From positions 3,469,606 to 3,533,605 of the forward strand of contig NZ_OY781460.1 of NCBI RefSeq assembly GCF_963676855.1: a stretch of DNA of 64,000 nucleotides, written 5' to 3'. Shown here one piece after another: positions 7,801 to 17,168 of the stretch; the stretch's first letter is position 1; each line of letters begins with the position of its first letter. A program made the position numbers and the translations under genes. This DNA is from an uncultured Anaeromusa sp. Its GTDB lineage: Bacteria; Bacillota; Negativicutes; Anaeromusales; Anaeromusaceae. The notes beneath the pieces are model-generated. The model searched no databases and was not told the DNA's origin. It saw only the letters and a program-made list of their open reading frames with translations.

Positions 7801-9420
7801 TTAAAAGGCCAGGCACTGCACAAAGAGGCGGTCAAAATCCTTGGTTGTCGCCAGTTCCAGCACTTGCGCGCCTTCCACCACTTGCGCCATATCCGAGCGT
7901 AAGTCCTCATTCAAAAGCAAGGCTTGTCCGCCTGTTTTTGACGTATTGCCCAAAAATTCAATCTTCCCGGCTGTTTCCGGCGGTAAAAGCCCGATATCCA
8001 GCAGACTCTCCGGATTCAAATGATAGCCGAAAGAGCCGGCAATCAGCACCTTGTCTACATCGGCTGCAGCCACTCCGCAACCATTTAGGAGTGCTTCAAT
8101 CCCCGCCCGCACAGCCCCTTTAGCCAGTTGCACCTGCCGTACATCTTTCTGCGATAAATGAACGCCGCTCGCCACCTGAAAAGCAAGTTTCCCATCCACT
8201 TCGATTAAACTGTCTTGCAACGCAGCCGCCGCTTTGCCGCCAGAAAGTTTGCCATTACCGCCAATGGCTTTGTGCCGCACCAATTGGCCGACAATATCCA
8301 AGAGACCGCTGCCGCAAATGCCTACTGGAGGCTGCTTGCCAATGGTCAGCGCCACAGGACCGTCCTCGGTTACGGTGAATTTTTCGACGGCCCCCGGCGC
8401 GGCCCGCATGCCGCAGGAAATATTCATGCCTTCAAACGCCGGCCCGGCTGCGGTAGACGTGGCAATCAGCTTGCCGTCAGCAGCCAGCACCATCTCTCCA
8501 TTGGTGCCAATATCTACGAAAAGAGTAATTCCTTGGCGCTCTGCCAAACCTGCTGCCAAAACGCCGGAGGTAATATCCGCCCCTACATAGGCCGACAAAA
8601 CCGGCGGCAAATACACTTGGGCAAAAGAAGACGCTTCAAGCCCCAACGCCGCCGCTTGGTAGTAGCAGTCCCCTTCCACTATGGGCGTATAAGGGAATTT
8701 CCCTAAAGAAGCTGGAGTTTCTTTTACCGCCAAGTGCAGCATGCACGTATTGCCGCTGAAAATGAATTCATAAATACTCTGCCGCAAAACGCTCGCCTTA
8801 GCGGCTACTTGCTGCGTCATTTCATTTAAGATATCAATAAATTGACCATGCAAGAGCTCTAAGCCTTCGTCTTCCGAAGCCAGCCGAATGCGCGAAAGCA
8901 CGTCTTGTGCATGATGACTTTGGGGATTGAGAGCCGACGTAGCAGCAAGCTCACGGCCGCTTTGCAAGTCAAACAAGGCTGTTACAAGAGTGGTTGTGCC
9001 AATATCCACAACCACTCCATACAGTTCGTTAGAAGTATTGCCTGCTTCTATGCCTAATAAAGCTTCCCCCGCCCAAATCTGCGTAAAATCTTCTGCGGCA
9101 ACATATTCCTTGCGCAGGCGGCTTTTTACATCAACTGATAAAGCATGCCCTTCTTGCAGGATCTGCACTTGACTGCCGTCCTTGCCTTCGGGAATGACGA
9201 TATGCATCCCTTCTGCCGACTCAGTATGGCAAGCCAGCACTTCTCGGGCTGTTTCTCCCTCCTGCTGCACATGCACTTTGCACTTGCCGCAGGTCCCATT
9301 GCCATTGCAAGGAGAAGGCAACAGCAGGCCTTCCCGGCGTGCTACCGCCAACAACGTATCTCCATCTTGAAACGATACTGTATGTTCTTTTCCTTGGTGC
9401 TGAAAAACGACCTGCCCCAT
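7801..9420 (-). CDS. Corrinoid activation protein (2Fe-2S ferredoxin plus ASKHA ATPase, RACE type)
   Basis: Restores inactive Co(II) corrinoid to Co(I) using ATP, keeping the corrinoid methyltransferase running. With the start at 9420 (AAAGGAGG just upstream, TAATG overlap with the previous gene) it has 539 residues. The N-terminal ferredoxin domain has C38, C44, C47 and C64. Residues from about 140 form the DUF4445 ASKHA domain: VVDIGTTT, FSGNTCMLHLAV, FVDIGTNGEM and AGSFG. It is the RACE architecture of acetogenic O-demethylases rather than archaeal RamA. Confidence 0.88.
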   Translation of the reverse strand: MGQVVFQHQGKEHTVSFQDGDTLLAVARREGLLLPSPCNGNGTCGKCKVHVQQEGETAREVLACHTESAEGMHIVIPEGKDGSQVQILQEGHALSVDVKSRLRKEYVAAEDFTQIWAGEALLGIEAGNTSNELYGVVVDIGTTTLVTALFDLQSGRELAATSALNPQSHHAQDVLSRIRLASEDEGLELLHGQFIDILNEMTQQVAAKASVLRQSIYEFIFSGNTCMLHLAVKETPASLGKFPYTPIVEGDCYYQAAALGLEASSFAQVYLPPVLSAYVGADITSGVLAAGLAERQGITLFVDIGTNGEMVLAADGKLIATSTAAGPAFEGMNISCGMRAAPGAVEKFTVTEDGPVALTIGKQPPVGICGSGLLDIVGQLVRHKAIGGNGKLSGGKAAAALQDSLIEVDGKLAFQVASGVHLSQKDVRQVQLAKGAVRAGIEALLNGCGVAAADVDKVLIAGSFGYHLNPESLLDIGLLPPETAGKIEFLGNTSKTGGQALLLNEDLRSDMAQVVEGAQVLELATTKDFDRLFVQCLAF

Positions 9421-10445
9421 TAGGCGCCTCCTTTCACCGCAGCTGTCATGGCTTGAATATGAGCCAGCTTGGTTGCCGTACCCAAACCGCAAGCCGGCGC
9501 AATAATATCAATGCCTTCTTCCACCAGTACAGACGCCCGTTTCGCCACACGTTCCGCAGGGCCAAATTCCAACAAATAGGTGCTGAGATTTCCCATCACT
9601 GTCAGTTGTGGCAGCTCTTCCTTGAGTTTGCGCAAATCCACCAGCGCATCCGTACTGATAGCGTTGGCGCGAAGTGCCGGCAAGTGTTTTTTCACAGGCC
9701 CCAAATCACCGCAGATATGAACGATAACCGGCGCACCGGCCTCATGCACCGCGTCGATGACACGATTCAAGTAAGGAATAGCATAATCCGCAAACATTTT
9801 GGGTCCAAGAATTTCACCGGTTGCTGTTGGATCACTGATAGCAATCACATCGGCGCCCTGCTGTACCATTTTTTGCGCAAAAGCAATCAGCAATCGGCAT
9901 ACATACTCCAGCACCCGATGAGCCGCTTCCGGATCCTTGCGCAAGTCTTTTAAAAAAGCAATAGGATCTACTAACGATGCCGCCGTGCTGATGGGTCCTG
10001 ATAAATTGCCGATTACCGGCAGCTCCGGGAAACGTCGGGCCAAAAGACCTACCGCTTCATTTACTACCGCCGCTCGGCCATCTTCGACCATTTCCGCCGT
10101 ATTTAAAAAGCAGACTTGCTGAGAGCGTCCATAAAGCTCTCTAGTAATTTTCGGTTCGCAAATCAAGGAACCATAGGTTACCTCGCTGCCCAAGGCTTCG
10201 GCTTCCACTGTCAGGCAGAAGGGCAGGCCCAAATTTTCAAAGCCGCTTTGTGCCGCCACATCGGCAGCCAAGGCCGCCATCAAGGCTGCATCACTATGAG
10301 CTTCGGGAAAAGCGTGTCCGCTTTCTTCCATGATTTCTACAATGGCCGCATTCATCATCCCGCCGGGACAAATAACAGGCGGCCGATCCACTTCTTGTTT
10401 GTTCAACACTTTTAAGAGCCGCTCTTTAGGCGTCAATGCCCCCAT
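9420..10445 (-). CDS. UroD/MtaA-family methyltransferase, third paralogue
   Basis: Zinc-dependent methyltransferase of 341 residues. Typical N-terminus (TPKERLLKVLNKQEVDRPP), zinc motif HICG (VIVHICGD) and late cysteine in APACGLGT. That last motif differs from the GCxLP of the other paralogues, so its partner or substrate may differ: one copy may unload the methyl group from the corrinoid while another loads it. Its TAA shares a base with the activator start. Sandwiched between another paralogue and the activator in the corrinoid operon. Confidence 0.8.
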   Translation of the reverse strand: MGALTPKERLLKVLNKQEVDRPPVICPGGMMNAAIVEIMEESGHAFPEAHSDAALMAALAADVAAQSGFENLGLPFCLTVEAEALGSEVTYGSLICEPKITRELYGRSQQVCFLNTAEMVEDGRAAVVNEAVGLLARRFPELPVIGNLSGPISTAASLVDPIAFLKDLRKDPEAAHRVLEYVCRLLIAFAQKMVQQGADVIAISDPTATGEILGPKMFADYAIPYLNRVIDAVHEAGAPVIVHICGDLGPVKKHLPALRANAISTDALVDLRKLKEELPQLTVMGNLSTYLLEFGPAERVAKRASVLVEEGIDIIAPACGLGTATKLAHIQAMTAAVKGGA

Positions 10446-10461
10446 GTCGGTACACCTCGCA

Positions 10462-11511
10462 TTACAAATTCTTTCGCGGATCTCCCAGTTCCCTCACTGC
10501 GTCCAGCATCGCGTCAATATTAGCAAAAGGAGTCTCTGTAGGCAGACTACAGCCGGAAGCCACAATCAACCCTTTAGGGCTATCTCCCGCCTGCGCCACG
10601 CACTCGCGCACCGCCTGACGAACCTCCTCTACCGTACCTTGCAGCATAACCTCCGACGGCTTGACATTGCCCATCAGGCGCGCCCGATTTCCTACCAGCT
10701 GTTTGGCCTCTAACAAACTGGCGGCATTGTCAATGCTCAAACAGTCCGCACCGGCATCGCACATTTTACTCCATATTTTCGACGTCTTGCCGCAAATGTG
10801 CAGCGTAACTCCCTTGCCACGGGAATGACAATAATCAATCAACGGTTTCAAATAAGGCAGGGAAAATTCTTCGAACTGTTTAGGACTGATAATCGTCCCT
10901 GACGACATAGCATCAGTCAAACTGGGAATACCGCCCTTATCAATGACGGCTTTCGCATACGCCAAAGAGCTTTCCAGGGAAATCTCACACAAACGATGCA
11001 CTGCGTCTGGGTTCTTGCCCACAAGACGCACTAGTTGCTCCGGACCTACCAAGAAGGAAGCATTCGTAAAAGGCCCCGTCACAGCACCGGTTACCGGCAC
11101 TTCCTTGCCGACTGCTTCTACAGCCCGCTCGATGGCCTCCAAGTGCTGCGGCAGCTGCCCGTCTCGATAGGGGTCCGCTGGACGCAAACGATCTATTTCG
11201 CTGATATCGTTAATAGCAGGTTCTTTTAAGTAAGCCGTTTCGTCTTCCGGATAATGAACCTGCGCTCCCATAGCTTCGGCCATGGTATACAGGTCGGTAA
11301 AAATACGGATAACATCATATCCAAAACGATGATACGCCGCCACTTGCGCGTTAGCAATCAATTTACCGTTGTTGCGAAGCTCCGATACTTTGACGCCAAT
11401 AACCCTGGCGGCTGTATTGCCTACAATGGGTACGCAAGGAAGGCGGTCAATGGACCGCCCCTGATTATACGCCTGCAGCCGTTCTAACGGCGTCAGGAGA
11501 TCTTTAGACAT
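10462..11511 (-). CDS. UroD/MtaA-family methyltransferase, fourth paralogue
   Basis: Zinc-dependent methyltransferase of 349 residues. N-terminus TPLERLQAYNQGRSIDRLPC, zinc motif HICG (VTLHICGKTSK) and the late cysteine in ASGCSLPTE. Closest in pattern to the copy at 5902. It abuts the corrinoid-protein gene with no spacer (stop at 11512, start at 11511), the best evidence that it acts directly on that corrinoid protein. Confidence 0.82.
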   Translation of the reverse strand: MSKDLLTPLERLQAYNQGRSIDRLPCVPIVGNTAARVIGVKVSELRNNGKLIANAQVAAYHRFGYDVIRIFTDLYTMAEAMGAQVHYPEDETAYLKEPAINDISEIDRLRPADPYRDGQLPQHLEAIERAVEAVGKEVPVTGAVTGPFTNASFLVGPEQLVRLVGKNPDAVHRLCEISLESSLAYAKAVIDKGGIPSLTDAMSSGTIISPKQFEEFSLPYLKPLIDYCHSRGKGVTLHICGKTSKIWSKMCDAGADCLSIDNAASLLEAKQLVGNRARLMGNVKPSEVMLQGTVEEVRQAVRECVAQAGDSPKGLIVASGCSLPTETPFANIDAMLDAVRELGDPRKNL

Positions 11512-12174
11512 TTACGCTGCGCCTCCCACAAGCTGGTCGGCCAGTCGCACGGCTTCCGCCGCGTTGTCCGCATAGGCGTCAGCACCAATTTTATCAGCAA
11601 AGGACTGAGAAATAGGAGCGCCGCCAATCAGAAATTTATATTCCTGACGAATATTGGCTGCATCCAGTTGTCGGACGATTTCATTCAGCCCCTCCATCGT
11701 GGTAGTCATCAACGTAGAGGCGGCAATGATTTTTGCGCCAATTTCTTGCGCTTTGGCAATAAATTTTGCCGGAGGCACATCGCGTCCCAAATCAACAACA
11801 TTATAGCCGGCGCTTTCCAGCATGATTTTCACTAAGTTCTTGCCGATGTCATGAGTGTCGCCTTCAATAACGCCCAAAACAACACCATGCTGCACATCGG
11901 TCGCTTCTTTTTTAATACGAGGCTTCAACACATCCACCCCGGCATACATGGCATCCGAGCAAAGAAGCAGCTCCGGAATAAAATACTCTTCTTCTTCAAA
12001 AAGCTGCCCGGCCCGTTCCATGCCCACCGACAATCCTTGCCCAATTCCCTCGTACGCGTCAAAACCTTTAGCCACATACTCCTTAGCCAACGCCGCGGCC
12101 TTTTCCTCTTCCATCTCCACAACCGCGTCAGCCAACGCTGCCAAAAGCTGTTCTTTTTCTGCCGACATGCTCAT
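11512..12174 (-). CDS. Corrinoid (B12-binding) methyl-carrier protein
   Basis: Cobalamin-carrying shuttle protein of the MtaC/MttC type, 220 residues. An N-terminal four-helix cap domain (about 1-90) is followed by a Rossmann-like B12 domain with the base-off motif D106-x-H108-x-x-G111 (EGDTHDIGKN) and GGAP near the C-terminus. It is the only corrinoid protein in the window and heads a tight operon of two UroD-type methyltransferases and the RACE activator. An internal ATG two codons in is an alternative start. Confidence 0.93.
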   Translation of the reverse strand: MSMSAEKEQLLAALADAVVEMEEEKAAALAKEYVAKGFDAYEGIGQGLSVGMERAGQLFEEEEYFIPELLLCSDAMYAGVDVLKPRIKKEATDVQHGVVLGVIEGDTHDIGKNLVKIMLESAGYNVVDLGRDVPPAKFIAKAQEIGAKIIAASTLMTTTMEGLNEIVRQLDAANIRQEYKFLIGGAPISQSFADKIGADAYADNAAEAVRLADQLVGGAA

Positions 12175-12206
12175 CGTCCTTTCTTACTATGTAATGACCC
12201 AACATT

Positions 12207-12234
12207 TTAATACTCAGCAGAGAAAGCCTTTCAA
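12207..12234 (-). promoter_or_regulatory. Putative promoter of the corrinoid operon
   Basis: Minus-strand -35 TTGAAA (12234-12229) and -10 TATTAA (12212-12207) are separated by 16 bases and lie about 35 bases before the corrinoid-protein start. No leader motif is present here, unlike most operons in the window. Confidence 0.45.
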
Positions 12235-12302
12235 CTTTCTCATTTTTCGCACCTGAATCATTAAGGAGCCACTGCTTTAATGAACACTCCGAAAATGCGA
12301 GA

Positions 12303-12382
12303 AATTTTTCCGTCAGCCGCGAAAGAAAACACAGGCATAGTGGTGCTATGCCGCGGCTTTCTGACAAAGGCTGGCGGAAAAA
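12303..12382. repeat. Intergenic palindromic element
   Basis: Outer arms of 14 bases (TTTTTCCGTCAGCC and GGCTGGCGGAAAAA, one mismatch) enclose an inner stem GGCATAG/CTATGCC. It lies between the cysK stop and the corrinoid promoter. It resembles dispersed palindromic elements of firmicute genomes; a second copy was not found in the window. The rest of 12175-12428 shows only the promoter. Confidence 0.5.
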
Positions 12383-12428
12383 GATCCGCGTTTGCGCGAG
12401 ATGTGAATAAAGCTGTGGTTCCGTAGCC

Positions 12429-13355
12429 TTAATCTTGGAATACCGGCGTGCTCAAATAGCGTTCCCCGTTATCCGGCAGAATCGCGACAATGCGTTTACC
12501 TTTGTTCTCCGGACGTTTCGCCAGTTGCAGCGCTGCATACGCCGCTGCACCGGAGGAAATGCCGATCAAAAGCCCTTCTTCCACTGCCAGGCGCTTCGCC
12601 GTAGCAAAAGCATCTTCATTTTTCACCTGGTAAATTTCATCAATGACTTCCGCTTTAAAGACATCTGGCACAAAACCAGCGCCAATCCCCTGGATTTTAT
12701 GCGGTCCAGGCTGGCCTCCGGACAGGACCGGCGAAGAGGCTGGCTCTACCGCCACGACTTGGATATTGGGGTTTAACTCTTTCAAGGCTTCGCCGGTACC
12801 AGTCACGGTCCCGCCCGTTCCTACGCCAGCGATCAGAATGTCCACCTTGCCGTCCGTGTCATCCCAAATTTCCTTGGCCGTAGTTTCCCGGTGAATCTGC
12901 GGATTGGCTGGGTTTTGAAATTGCTGGGGAATAAAGGAGTTGGGAATCTCCGCTGCCAGCTCTTCGGCTTTACGCACAGCGCCCTTCATGCCTTCAGCGC
13001 CAGGAGTCAAAACCAGTTCCGCGCCATAGGCTTTGAGCAAGTTGCGCCGTTCAATGCTCATCGTGTCCGGCATGGCCAAAATGATGCGATAGCCTTTAGC
13101 TGCCGCCACAAAGGCCAGGGCAATGCCGGTATTGCCGCTGGTAGGCTCAATGATGACGCTGCCTTTTTTCAATAACCCCTGTTCTTCCGCCGCCTGGATC
13201 ATGCTGAAACCGATACGGTCTTTGACGCTGCCGCCGGGATTGAAGAACTCCAGCTTCACCAATACCTCCGCCTGCGTATCCGCTTCCTTCTGCTGCAGAC
13301 GCAAAAGCGGCGTACCTCCAATCAGTTCAGTCAACGTATTTGCAATCTTACTCAT
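12429..13355 (-). CDS. cysK: Cysteine synthase (O-acetylserine sulfhydrylase)
   Basis: Makes cysteine from O-acetylserine and sulfide using PLP, 308 residues. The PLP lysine is K45 in GGSVKDR; the substrate loop PTSGNTG and the phosphate-binding [10 protein letters not shown] are present. The start at 13355 is preferred over 13370 because GGAGGAATAAGC precedes it. It is the last gene after the nitrogenase-like K subunit, a position that suggests it traps sulfide released by that enzyme. Confidence 0.93.
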   Translation of the reverse strand: MSKIANTLTELIGGTPLLRLQQKEADTQAEVLVKLEFFNPGGSVKDRIGFSMIQAAEEQGLLKKGSVIIEPTSGNTGIALAFVAAAKGYRIILAMPDTMSIERRNLLKAYGAELVLTPGAEGMKGAVRKAEELAAEIPNSFIPQQFQNPANPQIHRETTAKEIWDDTDGKVDILIAGVGTGGTVTGTGEALKELNPNIQVVAVEPASSPVLSGGQPGPHKIQGIGAGFVPDVFKAEVIDEIYQVKNEDAFATAKRLAVEEGLLIGISSGAAAYAALQLAKRPENKGKRIVAILPDNGERYLSTPVFQD

Positions 13356-13410
13356 GCTTATTCCCTCCAATTTCTTTTATAGCCTTTTCATTTACTTTGA
13401 AACCATTGTT

Positions 13411-14754
13411 TTAACGACCGGCTACAATCGCATTCAGCAAATCTTCTACTAAGTGCAAGCCGCCTGCATAACCACTGTAGCCCCGATCCAGGACCGCCCG
13501 GTTCGCCACAGGAAAGCTGACGCTCAAATGCCCTGCGTTTAGGTCTGCCGCCAACTCTCTTTCAAAGGAACTGCCCACGACAAAAGCGGGGTTAGGGCCG
13601 TGAACATACGGTCCGGTTTTCTGCGTGCGCTGTTTCCAGACATCGCGCACCTCTTTGCGGATGGTGCTGGTATTGCCCGAAAAAATCACCTCCGGCGCCA
13701 CATCTCCCGCTGCTCCCGCAATGCGCTGTTGGAGAAATTCCTTTTGCTCGTCCTTCAGCACGTCAGTCACCGCCACGGCCTCTACAATCCAGCCCAAATC
13801 CTGCGTCAAAAACTGCGTAAGCGACGCAGCATAATTGCCGTCGCCAACAACCGCCGCATACCGCTGCAATTCCATATCAACAAAGCAGTCCGCCAAGGGC
13901 TCCAAAATGTGATAGAACCGTTTTTGTTCGTCCGCAATGACCGCTTCCGCTTTTTTAGAAAGTCGGAGTTGCTTGGCAACTTGCCGCAAAAAATCGGCGC
14001 TTGCAGTCGGACCAATCGGCAGGGGTAACGCCAGGTATGGCGTGCCATGAAGTTCCTGCGCTTTTTGTGCTGCTTCCACGCCAACCGTATCGGATACGAC
14101 AATATTCAGAGCTGCTTGACCAGCTCGACTGATACGTTCTAAGTTGTCTTCCACGGTAAAGAAAGTATTGACTTCGAGTCCCAGCTTGCCCAGAAGGTCT
14201 CGTAAACCCTGCAAATTCCCTCGCCAAAAAACGTCAAATGTAGGAGGCAGCCCCCAAAGATTAACCAGGCGTTTTTCTTTTTCTCCTTCGGTCTTAGCGT
14301 ACTGCGTCAGCAAGCTTTCCACTACGAGCTCGTAGCCGCGATAGGAGTTGCCCTTGAATCCGCCCGTCTCCGCCTGAATGACCGGTGCGCCTTGAGCGGC
14401 GAAAGAGTTCACTACCGAGGCTACGTCATCGCCAATAATGTCTGCCACGCAGCTGCTGAGCACCACATACAAATCGCCGTCCATTACGTCCAGCGTATTA
14501 CGCAGTTGTTCCTCCAGCCGCTCTGTACCGCCAAAAACCACCTCGCGCTCTTGCAGGTTGGAGCCGGGCAAACTCAAGCCGCCGCAATAGCCGCCTACCT
14601 GCAAGCCGCAGCCGCCCGCCTGAGTCCAAGCCAGATTACCAGCGCAGCCGGAAGGTCCGTGCAAAACAGGTATCGCTTTAGGCAAGGCCGTTACCGCCGC
14701 TACTGCTCCTCCTAGAGAGCAAGTAAAACGGGGCCTCTCAATCCATGCCGCCAT
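13411..14754 (-). CDS. Nitrogenase-like reductase beta subunit (NifK-like; methylthio-alkane-reductase-type candidate)
   Basis: Catalytic-component subunit, 447 residues. Start at 14754 (TAATG overlap with the D subunit). Three cysteines match the P-cluster ligands of the NifK half: C12 (FTCSLGG), C37 (HGPSGCAG) and C102 (LSSCVADIIGDD). The chain is shorter than NifK of N2-fixers. Gene order H-D-K followed by cysK and preceded by metY is unlike any nif operon and resembles the sulfur-salvage context of methylthio-alkane reductase. Specific substrate is inferred only. Confidence 0.75.
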   Translation of the reverse strand: MAAWIERPRFTCSLGGAVAAVTALPKAIPVLHGPSGCAGNLAWTQAGGCGLQVGGYCGGLSLPGSNLQEREVVFGGTERLEEQLRNTLDVMDGDLYVVLSSCVADIIGDDVASVVNSFAAQGAPVIQAETGGFKGNSYRGYELVVESLLTQYAKTEGEKEKRLVNLWGLPPTFDVFWRGNLQGLRDLLGKLGLEVNTFFTVEDNLERISRAGQAALNIVVSDTVGVEAAQKAQELHGTPYLALPLPIGPTASADFLRQVAKQLRLSKKAEAVIADEQKRFYHILEPLADCFVDMELQRYAAVVGDGNYAASLTQFLTQDLGWIVEAVAVTDVLKDEQKEFLQQRIAGAAGDVAPEVIFSGNTSTIRKEVRDVWKQRTQKTGPYVHGPNPAFVVGSSFERELAADLNAGHLSVSFPVANRAVLDRGYSGYAGGLHLVEDLLNAIVAGR

Positions 14755-16238
14755 TAGTCCTCGCCCCCTTCTGGCTGCCGCAAGTAGAAGAACGGCGGCT
14801 GTTCGTACCAACTGTCGCGATACGGCAGCCGCAGATTGTCCCGCAGCTTATAATTGAAATTTGGATTGCGCAATTGCCGGTATACCCGCCGCGCCAATTG
14901 GAAAGCCCCTTGATATCCCATAAATTGCAAGCCTACTTGATAAATAGCGGTAGTCGCTACACCCAGCTTGGCTGCGGTACTATTGGCGCTCATATGCCCC
15001 AAAAACAAGTCCGGTTGAATGCGACGAATGAGATTGGCTTCCTCATATGGCTGGCAGTTGGCAATATTGAGCGTAAAATCATCTTTTGTTATGGCCGCCA
15101 GCTTCTCATATTCGCTTTCAGCAAATTCATCATGATGATAGGCACGCACTGCCACTACTTCCAGGCCCAGTTCCGCCAATAAAATCGCTGTAGACAGCGC
15201 CCGGAACTCTCCGGCGCTGACAAATACTTTTTTTCCTGCAAAATGTTCCTGCAATGGCTTAAGAGCTTCAAACAGGGCCGCTTCTTCCGCCGCAATCAGC
15301 GCTTCTGTTTCCTCCTGCAACCCGAAGTGGCCGCCAATGCTGCGCAGCCACTCACCGGTGTTGCGGATGCCGATGGGCATATGCTGTAGCTGGTAAGGAA
15401 CGCCATAGGTTTCCTTTAGATGCTGCAGCAGGTAATCATCATGGGTCGGGCAGGTACTGATAGACAAGGACGCCTGCTTCATTCTCTGAAATGACTCCGG
15501 CTTCGTAAAGACCGGAAAAAAATTAGCCTCCAAATCCAAGGCGTTCAAAAGGCGCTCCAGCTCAACTTCATCCACTCGCCCCATGGAGCCGACGTTCATG
15601 ACATTAATGGTTGGTCGCTTAGGCGGAGATGCCTCCGTTTCTTCTTCCGCCGGCAGCAACACTCTGGCAATATCGTGATAGACCGCATCATACGCGGTAG
15701 CCCAGATCTTGGTCTTAAAGCCTTCGCAATGCACCGCCAGTAATTTCGCTTCTACCTGCGGCTGCAGCTGGTTGATGACTCCGTGGATATCGTCGCCGAT
15801 AATTCCCGGTACGCAACCAGCCACAACAAAAATCACTTTGGGAGCTAAACGCTCATCAATATCGGTAATAGCTTGGGCCAGATTCTCCTCGCCGCCGCCG
15901 ATAATCTCGGTCTCCCCCAAAGCGGTGGAAGCCCAGGTACCGTTGCGGGGAACTCCCCAGCGTTGCGCATGACCGGAACGAACGCCGGCATTGCCTCCGT
16001 GCGCCGAAGAGCCGCAGCCCACTGCGCCATGCAGTAAAACCACACTGTCCGGAATCGTATTCATAATGCCCATGGCCGGCAGTAATAGGCAGATGGAATT
16101 TTGGCTAAAAGATCGTTCTCCGTCCGTCTGGCAGCAGCGCAGTTTCCGCACGGTCTGTCCGAAACCACCGCCGCCGGCGATTCTGGCGCAAAGCCGGTCT
16201 TCTCGCCGCGGCGGCTCCTTTTCTTCCAAATAGCTCAT
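14754..16238 (-). CDS. Nitrogenase-like reductase alpha subunit (NifD-like; methylthio-alkane-reductase-type candidate)
   Basis: Catalytic subunit, 494 residues, start behind AGGAGAGACGCAAG. P-cluster-type cysteines are C50 (QNSICLLLPA), C75 (HGAVGCGSS) and C142 (AGCVPGIIGDD). C263 (ISTCPTHDDYL) aligns by eye with the NifD cysteine that holds FeMo-co. The NifD histidine ligand (MHSWD region) is not present (IYQVGLQF), nor are the Q191/H195 equivalents. This pattern argues for an Fe-S cofactor of NifB type and against N2 reduction. Dark-operative protochlorophyllide and F430 enzymes lack this cofactor cysteine and context. Confidence 0.77.
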   Translation of the reverse strand: MSYLEEKEPPRREDRLCARIAGGGGFGQTVRKLRCCQTDGERSFSQNSICLLLPAMGIMNTIPDSVVLLHGAVGCGSSAHGGNAGVRSGHAQRWGVPRNGTWASTALGETEIIGGGEENLAQAITDIDERLAPKVIFVVAGCVPGIIGDDIHGVINQLQPQVEAKLLAVHCEGFKTKIWATAYDAVYHDIARVLLPAEEETEASPPKRPTINVMNVGSMGRVDEVELERLLNALDLEANFFPVFTKPESFQRMKQASLSISTCPTHDDYLLQHLKETYGVPYQLQHMPIGIRNTGEWLRSIGGHFGLQEETEALIAAEEAALFEALKPLQEHFAGKKVFVSAGEFRALSTAILLAELGLEVVAVRAYHHDEFAESEYEKLAAITKDDFTLNIANCQPYEEANLIRRIQPDLFLGHMSANSTAAKLGVATTAIYQVGLQFMGYQGAFQLARRVYRQLRNPNFNYKLRDNLRLPYRDSWYEQPPFFYLRQPEGGED

Positions 16239-16255
16239 CTTGCGTCTCTCCTATT

Positions 16256-17134
16256 TCATATGCTTTGCGCCGCACCGCGCACTTCGCCAGTTTCCAAAGC
16301 CACTAGATTATCCGCCCAGCTGGCGGCCCAATCCCGCAATTCTTGTACTTCTAAGGGCGACGGCACCTTGGATTCCTCATGCCGTTCAATGCGCTCAGCC
16401 AAAGCGCTGTATACGCCGGCCTGCTCAGATGCCGGGAAAGCTTCAATCGTGGTTTTGCCCTGCAGCTCGCTTTGCGTTACCGTAACAGACCGCGGTACAT
16501 AGCCGATAATCTGCGTCTTGGTGCGTTCGGCAAAATCGTCAATAATGTCTTTGGCATACGGTGCACTGATAGAATTGGCGATAATGCCGCCCAAAAGAGC
16601 GCCCCGAGAAGTAGAATACTTTTTGATGCCCTTAAATAAATTATTAGCAGCATATACCGCCATAAAGTCCGCCGACGACACCGTAAAGACATGTTCAGCG
16701 ATTCCTTCGCGAATCGGCACAGCAAAACCGCCGCACACCACATCGCCCAACACATCATAAATAACATAATCGAGGTCCAAGTCTTCAAATACCTTGAGAC
16801 TCTTGAGCTGCTGCACCGCTGAAATAATACCTCGCCCTGCGCAGCCTACGCCCGGAGCCGGCCCGCCGGCTTCAACGCAGTAAACGCCATGAAATCCTTC
16901 AAAGACAATATCTTTGGGCTGCAGCGTTTTTCCTTCCCTCATCGTATCCAATACGGTCGGTATGTACGTGCCGCCCCGTAGCGTATTCGTTGAATCACTC
17001 TTAGGATCGCAGCCTACCTGCATAACCTTATAGCCTGCCACCGCTAAGGCGGCGCTGATATTAGAAGTCGTCGTCGACTTGCCGATGCCGCCTTTGCCGT
17101 AAATAGCGATTTGTTTGATTTTTTTATCAGCCAA
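16256..17134 (-). CDS. Nitrogenase-like reductase iron protein (NifH-like)
   Basis: ATP-driven electron donor to the D/K component, 292 residues. P-loop GKGGIGKST at 13-21; [4Fe-4S] ligands C98 (GVGCAGRG) and C134 (DVVCGGFA); R101 in the loop that is ADP-ribosylated in some NifH proteins; switch motif DVLGD. Length and motifs are full. It is 17 bases upstream of the D subunit and follows DUF2325. Sequence alone cannot separate NifH from its relatives, so naming rests on its partners. Confidence 0.85.
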   Translation of the reverse strand: MADKKIKQIAIYGKGGIGKSTTTSNISAALAVAGYKVMQVGCDPKSDSTNTLRGGTYIPTVLDTMREGKTLQPKDIVFEGFHGVYCVEAGGPAPGVGCAGRGIISAVQQLKSLKVFEDLDLDYVIYDVLGDVVCGGFAVPIREGIAEHVFTVSSADFMAVYAANNLFKGIKKYSTSRGALLGGIIANSISAPYAKDIIDDFAERTKTQIIGYVPRSVTVTQSELQGKTTIEAFPASEQAGVYSALAERIERHEESKVPSPLEVQELRDWAASWADNLVALETGEVRGAAQSI

Positions 17135-17168
17135 TGGTCTGCCTCCTTTTTACTTGTACCATTTTGAT

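Noticed and set aside
12128..12367. 79-codon minus-strand frame before the corrinoid gene
   Set aside because: It reads through the palindromic element and promoter, has no ribosome-binding site and overlaps the corrinoid start.
13411..17134. N2-fixing nitrogenase
   Set aside because: The D subunit lacks the FeMo-co histidine and nearby Gln/His, K is short, no nifEN is present and the neighbours are sulfur genes.
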